DNA from: Clostridiales bacterium
Lineage (GTDB): Bacteria > Bacillota > Clostridia > Oscillospirales > JAAYXM01
Length of the DNA: 7,681 nucleotides
Direction: 5' to 3'
NCBI GenBank assembly: GCA_012515925.1
Contig: JAAYXM010000006.1
Location: 1-7,681 of the forward strand
Shown here: positions 6,495 through 7,681 of the stretch, in pieces
How the letters are laid out: each line of letters starts with the position of its first letter
Position numbering within the stretch: the stretch's first letter is position 1
Position numbers and translations under genes: made by a program
The notes under the pieces: generated by a model
Told to the model about the DNA's origin: nothing
Seen by the model: only the letters and a program-made list of their open reading frames with translations
Database searches by the model: none

Positions 6495-7553
6495 TTACAA
6501 TTCGCCCGGAACCTGTTTCCCGAGGTATACCGCGTATTCCGCGATAAGCCGCGCGGTGTGTTCGATATCCTTTACGCATATTGTCTCAAACGGCGTGTGC
6601 ATATACCGAAGCGGAACCGAGAGTACCGCGGTCCTAATACCTTCGCGCACGGTCTGAAGCGTCCAGGCGTTGGTGCCGGAATCACGCTCCATAACCTCCA
6701 AAGCGTAAGGGATTTTTCTATCCCTCGCTATTCTTTTAAGCGTGTCGGACATGCCCCTGTTGATATTCGGGCCTATACCGATCGCGACCCCGCCGCCCGC
6801 CTCGAAGCATTTGTCCGGCGGCGCGCCGGGCAATAAAGCATGGGTTACATCCACAACAATCGCGTAATCGGGGTTTAACGAATAACCGCCGACCATGGCG
6901 CCCCGGCAGCCGAGCTCCTCCATAACGCTGCCGACAACCGCGATATCGACATAGAGCTTTTTGTTTTTCAGAAGCTCGAGCGCGTAAAGCAGCGTGACAA
7001 ACCCCGCCCGGTCGTCAAGGGCGCGGCCCGAAACAAAGCCGCTTTGAAGCTCGACGCAATCCGCGGCGTAGATAACCGGAGTTCCGACCGGGACAGCCTT
7101 TCGCGCCTTTTCATCGGACATGCCGATATCAATATACAGCTTGTCTTTGGATATTGCCTTGTCCATTTCCTCGCGCGTCTGCAGATGCGGCGGCAGGCAC
7201 GTAACCACGCCGCGAACCGTCGGGTTTGTCAGTATAAGCATCTCCATCGCGGGAAGCACGCGCTCGTCAACCGAACCGAGACTCGAGAACCGGAGAAAGC
7301 CGTCTTTATAACCCGTAACGATAAACCCGATTTCGTCGATATGCGCGTCAAGCAGCAGACAGCGCGCGTTTTTTATGCCGCACCTTTTTATGCCGATGAC
7401 GTTTCCGAGCGAGTCAACACCCGCGTCGTCAACATACCGCTTCAGTATTCCGAGCACGCGCTTCGCGGAGTTTAACTCGAAACCCGAAGCCGCGGGAAAC
7501 TCGCATATTTTCTTAATCGCCCTGACAATATTCAAGAAGCATCCACACCTCAT
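6495..7553 (-). CDS. M42-family metallo-aminopeptidase, complete active site (first gene of operon)
   Basis: This is a cytoplasmic M42 aminopeptidase (352 residues from ATG 7553). It carries H71 and D73 in DAHIDEIGF, bridging D180 in RALDDRAG, catalytic E212 and metal-ligand E213 in MEELGCRGA, D235 in VVDVTHA, and H319 in RYMHTPFE. It also has PPHLQTREE and LYIDIGMSD, typical of the family's PPH segment. Where the second gene has GGTDAG this one has SGTNAW. The start is uncertain. ATG 7553 has no Shine-Dalgarno and abuts the palindrome CTTTATATAAAG. A TTG at 7535 has TGAGGTG 9 nt upstream and would begin (M)NIVRAIKKICEF, aligning with the starts of the other two paralogues (346 residues). I keep ATG 7553 as the conventional boundary. 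It is probably transcribed from the promoter at 7605-7613 and leads the operon. Confidence 0.94.
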   Translation of the reverse strand: MRCGCFLNIVRAIKKICEFPAASGFELNSAKRVLGILKRYVDDAGVDSLGNVIGIKRCGIKNARCLLLDAHIDEIGFIVTGYKDGFLRFSSLGSVDERVLPAMEMLILTNPTVRGVVTCLPPHLQTREEMDKAISKDKLYIDIGMSDEKARKAVPVGTPVIYAADCVELQSGFVSGRALDDRAGFVTLLYALELLKNKKLYVDIAVVGSVMEELGCRGAMVGGYSLNPDYAIVVDVTHALLPGAPPDKCFEAGGGVAIGIGPNINRGMSDTLKRIARDRKIPYALEVMERDSGTNAWTLQTVREGIRTAVLSVPLRYMHTPFETICVKDIEHTARLIAEYAVYLGKQVPGEL

Positions 7554-7579
7554 GCTTTATATAAAGGACATAGATTAAA

Positions 7580-7602
7580 CGGTATAATAACCGCTTGCGG
7601 TT
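7580..7602. repeat. Small nested palindromes in the operon leader
   Basis: CGGTATAATAACCG (7580-7593) has inverted CGGT/ACCG ends, and AACCGCTTGCGGTT (7589-7602) is a perfect 14-bp palindrome that shares its left half. On the predicted - strand transcript the second forms a small hairpin at or next to the 5' end. These could be operator half-sites or a 5' stabilising hairpin; I cannot tell which. Confidence 0.5.
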
Positions 7603-7604
7603 TA

Positions 7605-7613
7605 ATTATATCA
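7605..7613 (-). promoter_or_regulatory. Extended -10 promoter of the M42/LysR operon
   Basis: Read on the - strand, positions 7613-7605 are TGATATAAT, a perfect extended -10. No TTGACA-like box occurs at 16-18 bp, as is common for extended -10 promoters. Transcription would start near 7598, giving a leader of about 45 nt to ATG 7553 or 63 nt to TTG 7535. It lies in one arm of the inverted repeat 7605-7665. Confidence 0.65.
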
Positions 7614-7656
7614 TAACCGTAATCAATTTTTCGGATATAGAATACTCAATCGGTTA

Positions 7657-7665
7657 TGATATAAT
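7657..7665 (+). promoter_or_regulatory. Extended -10 promoter facing right, for a gene beyond the window
   Basis: TGATATAAT at 7657-7665 on the + strand is identical to the operon promoter on the other strand. No -35 box is evident. Only 16 nt follow before the window ends, with no start codon seen, so the divergent gene is inferred and not observed. Confidence 0.5.
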
Positions 7666-7681
7666 GTGTCATCTTCGGCGG

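Larger units (their letters stand above)
7605..7665. repeat. Perfect 15-bp inverted repeat around the divergent promoter region
   Basis: ATTATATCATAACCG at 7605-7619 is the exact reverse complement of CGGTTATGATATAAT at 7651-7665, with a 31-bp AT-rich spacer (7620-7650). Identity stops at the arm boundaries on both sides. Each arm holds an outward-facing TGATATAAT plus an upstream CGGTTA. The pair could therefore be matched divergent promoters with a shared regulator site, a binding site for a dimer of dimers, or both. Confidence 0.85.

Noticed and set aside
6396..6836. Open frame on the + strand with a GGGAGGAG ribosome-like site at 6474-6481 and an in-frame TTG at 6489
   Set aside because: The purine-rich site is one arm of the intercistronic hairpin, and the frame lies antisense to the well-supported first M42 gene with no recognisable protein motif.
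7554..7604. Riboswitch or T-box leader upstream of the M42 operon
   Set aside because: The predicted leader is only about 45-63 nt and holds no T-box core or known riboswitch motif that I can recognise.
7605..7665. Terminal inverted repeats of a small mobile element
   Set aside because: The span is only 61 bp, no flanking direct repeat is seen, and both arms read naturally as promoters.

Overview
The window looks like ordinary chromosome from a Clostridia-type Firmicute of moderately high GC, possibly an uncultured Oscillospirales-like lineage. The evidence is Shine-Dalgarno leaders, TGnTATAAT promoters, an mfd gene followed by a lipoprotein parvulin foldase, and a LysR protein whose closest remembered relatives are the streptococcal CpsY/MtaR group. 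The lineage call is inference. I see no mobile element, tRNA, rRNA or CRISPR array.

Layout. (1) 1-1968, + strand: the C-terminal 655 residues of Mfd, the transcription-repair coupling factor; its start lies left of the window. (2) 1969-2105: an AT-rich gap with an extended -10 promoter. (3) 2106-3323, + strand: a secreted lipoprotein peptidyl-prolyl isomerase of the PrsA/SurA type, ending in a Pro/Ala/Asp/Asn tail encoded by five 21-bp repeats. (4) 3324-3433: a convergent intergenic region with two hairpin terminators. (5) 3434-7553, - strand: a compact four-gene unit read right to left. It holds three different M42-family metallo-aminopeptidases followed by a LysR regulator. (6) 7554-7681: an AT-rich regulatory region with a perfect 15-bp inverted repeat. 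Each arm contains an outward-facing TGATATAAT, so one promoter probably drives the peptidase operon and its mirror image a divergent gene beyond the right edge.

How the genes may work together. M42 enzymes form large self-compartmentalised TET particles that trim peptides to amino acids. Here the first two genes keep every expected metal-binding and catalytic residue. The third is a full-length open frame but has lost or changed four active-site positions: bridging Asp to Glu and its neighbour Asp to Asn, catalytic Glu to Asp, and a metal-ligand Asp to Gly. Its start codon lies inside the preceding catalytic gene. The most interesting hypothesis is a mixed peptidase particle with a degenerate, possibly regulatory or structural, subunit. 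The LysR gene at the end of the transcript may tie its expression to amino-acid or sulfur-amino-acid status. The sequence supports the residue changes and the gene order directly; the complex and its regulation are inference.
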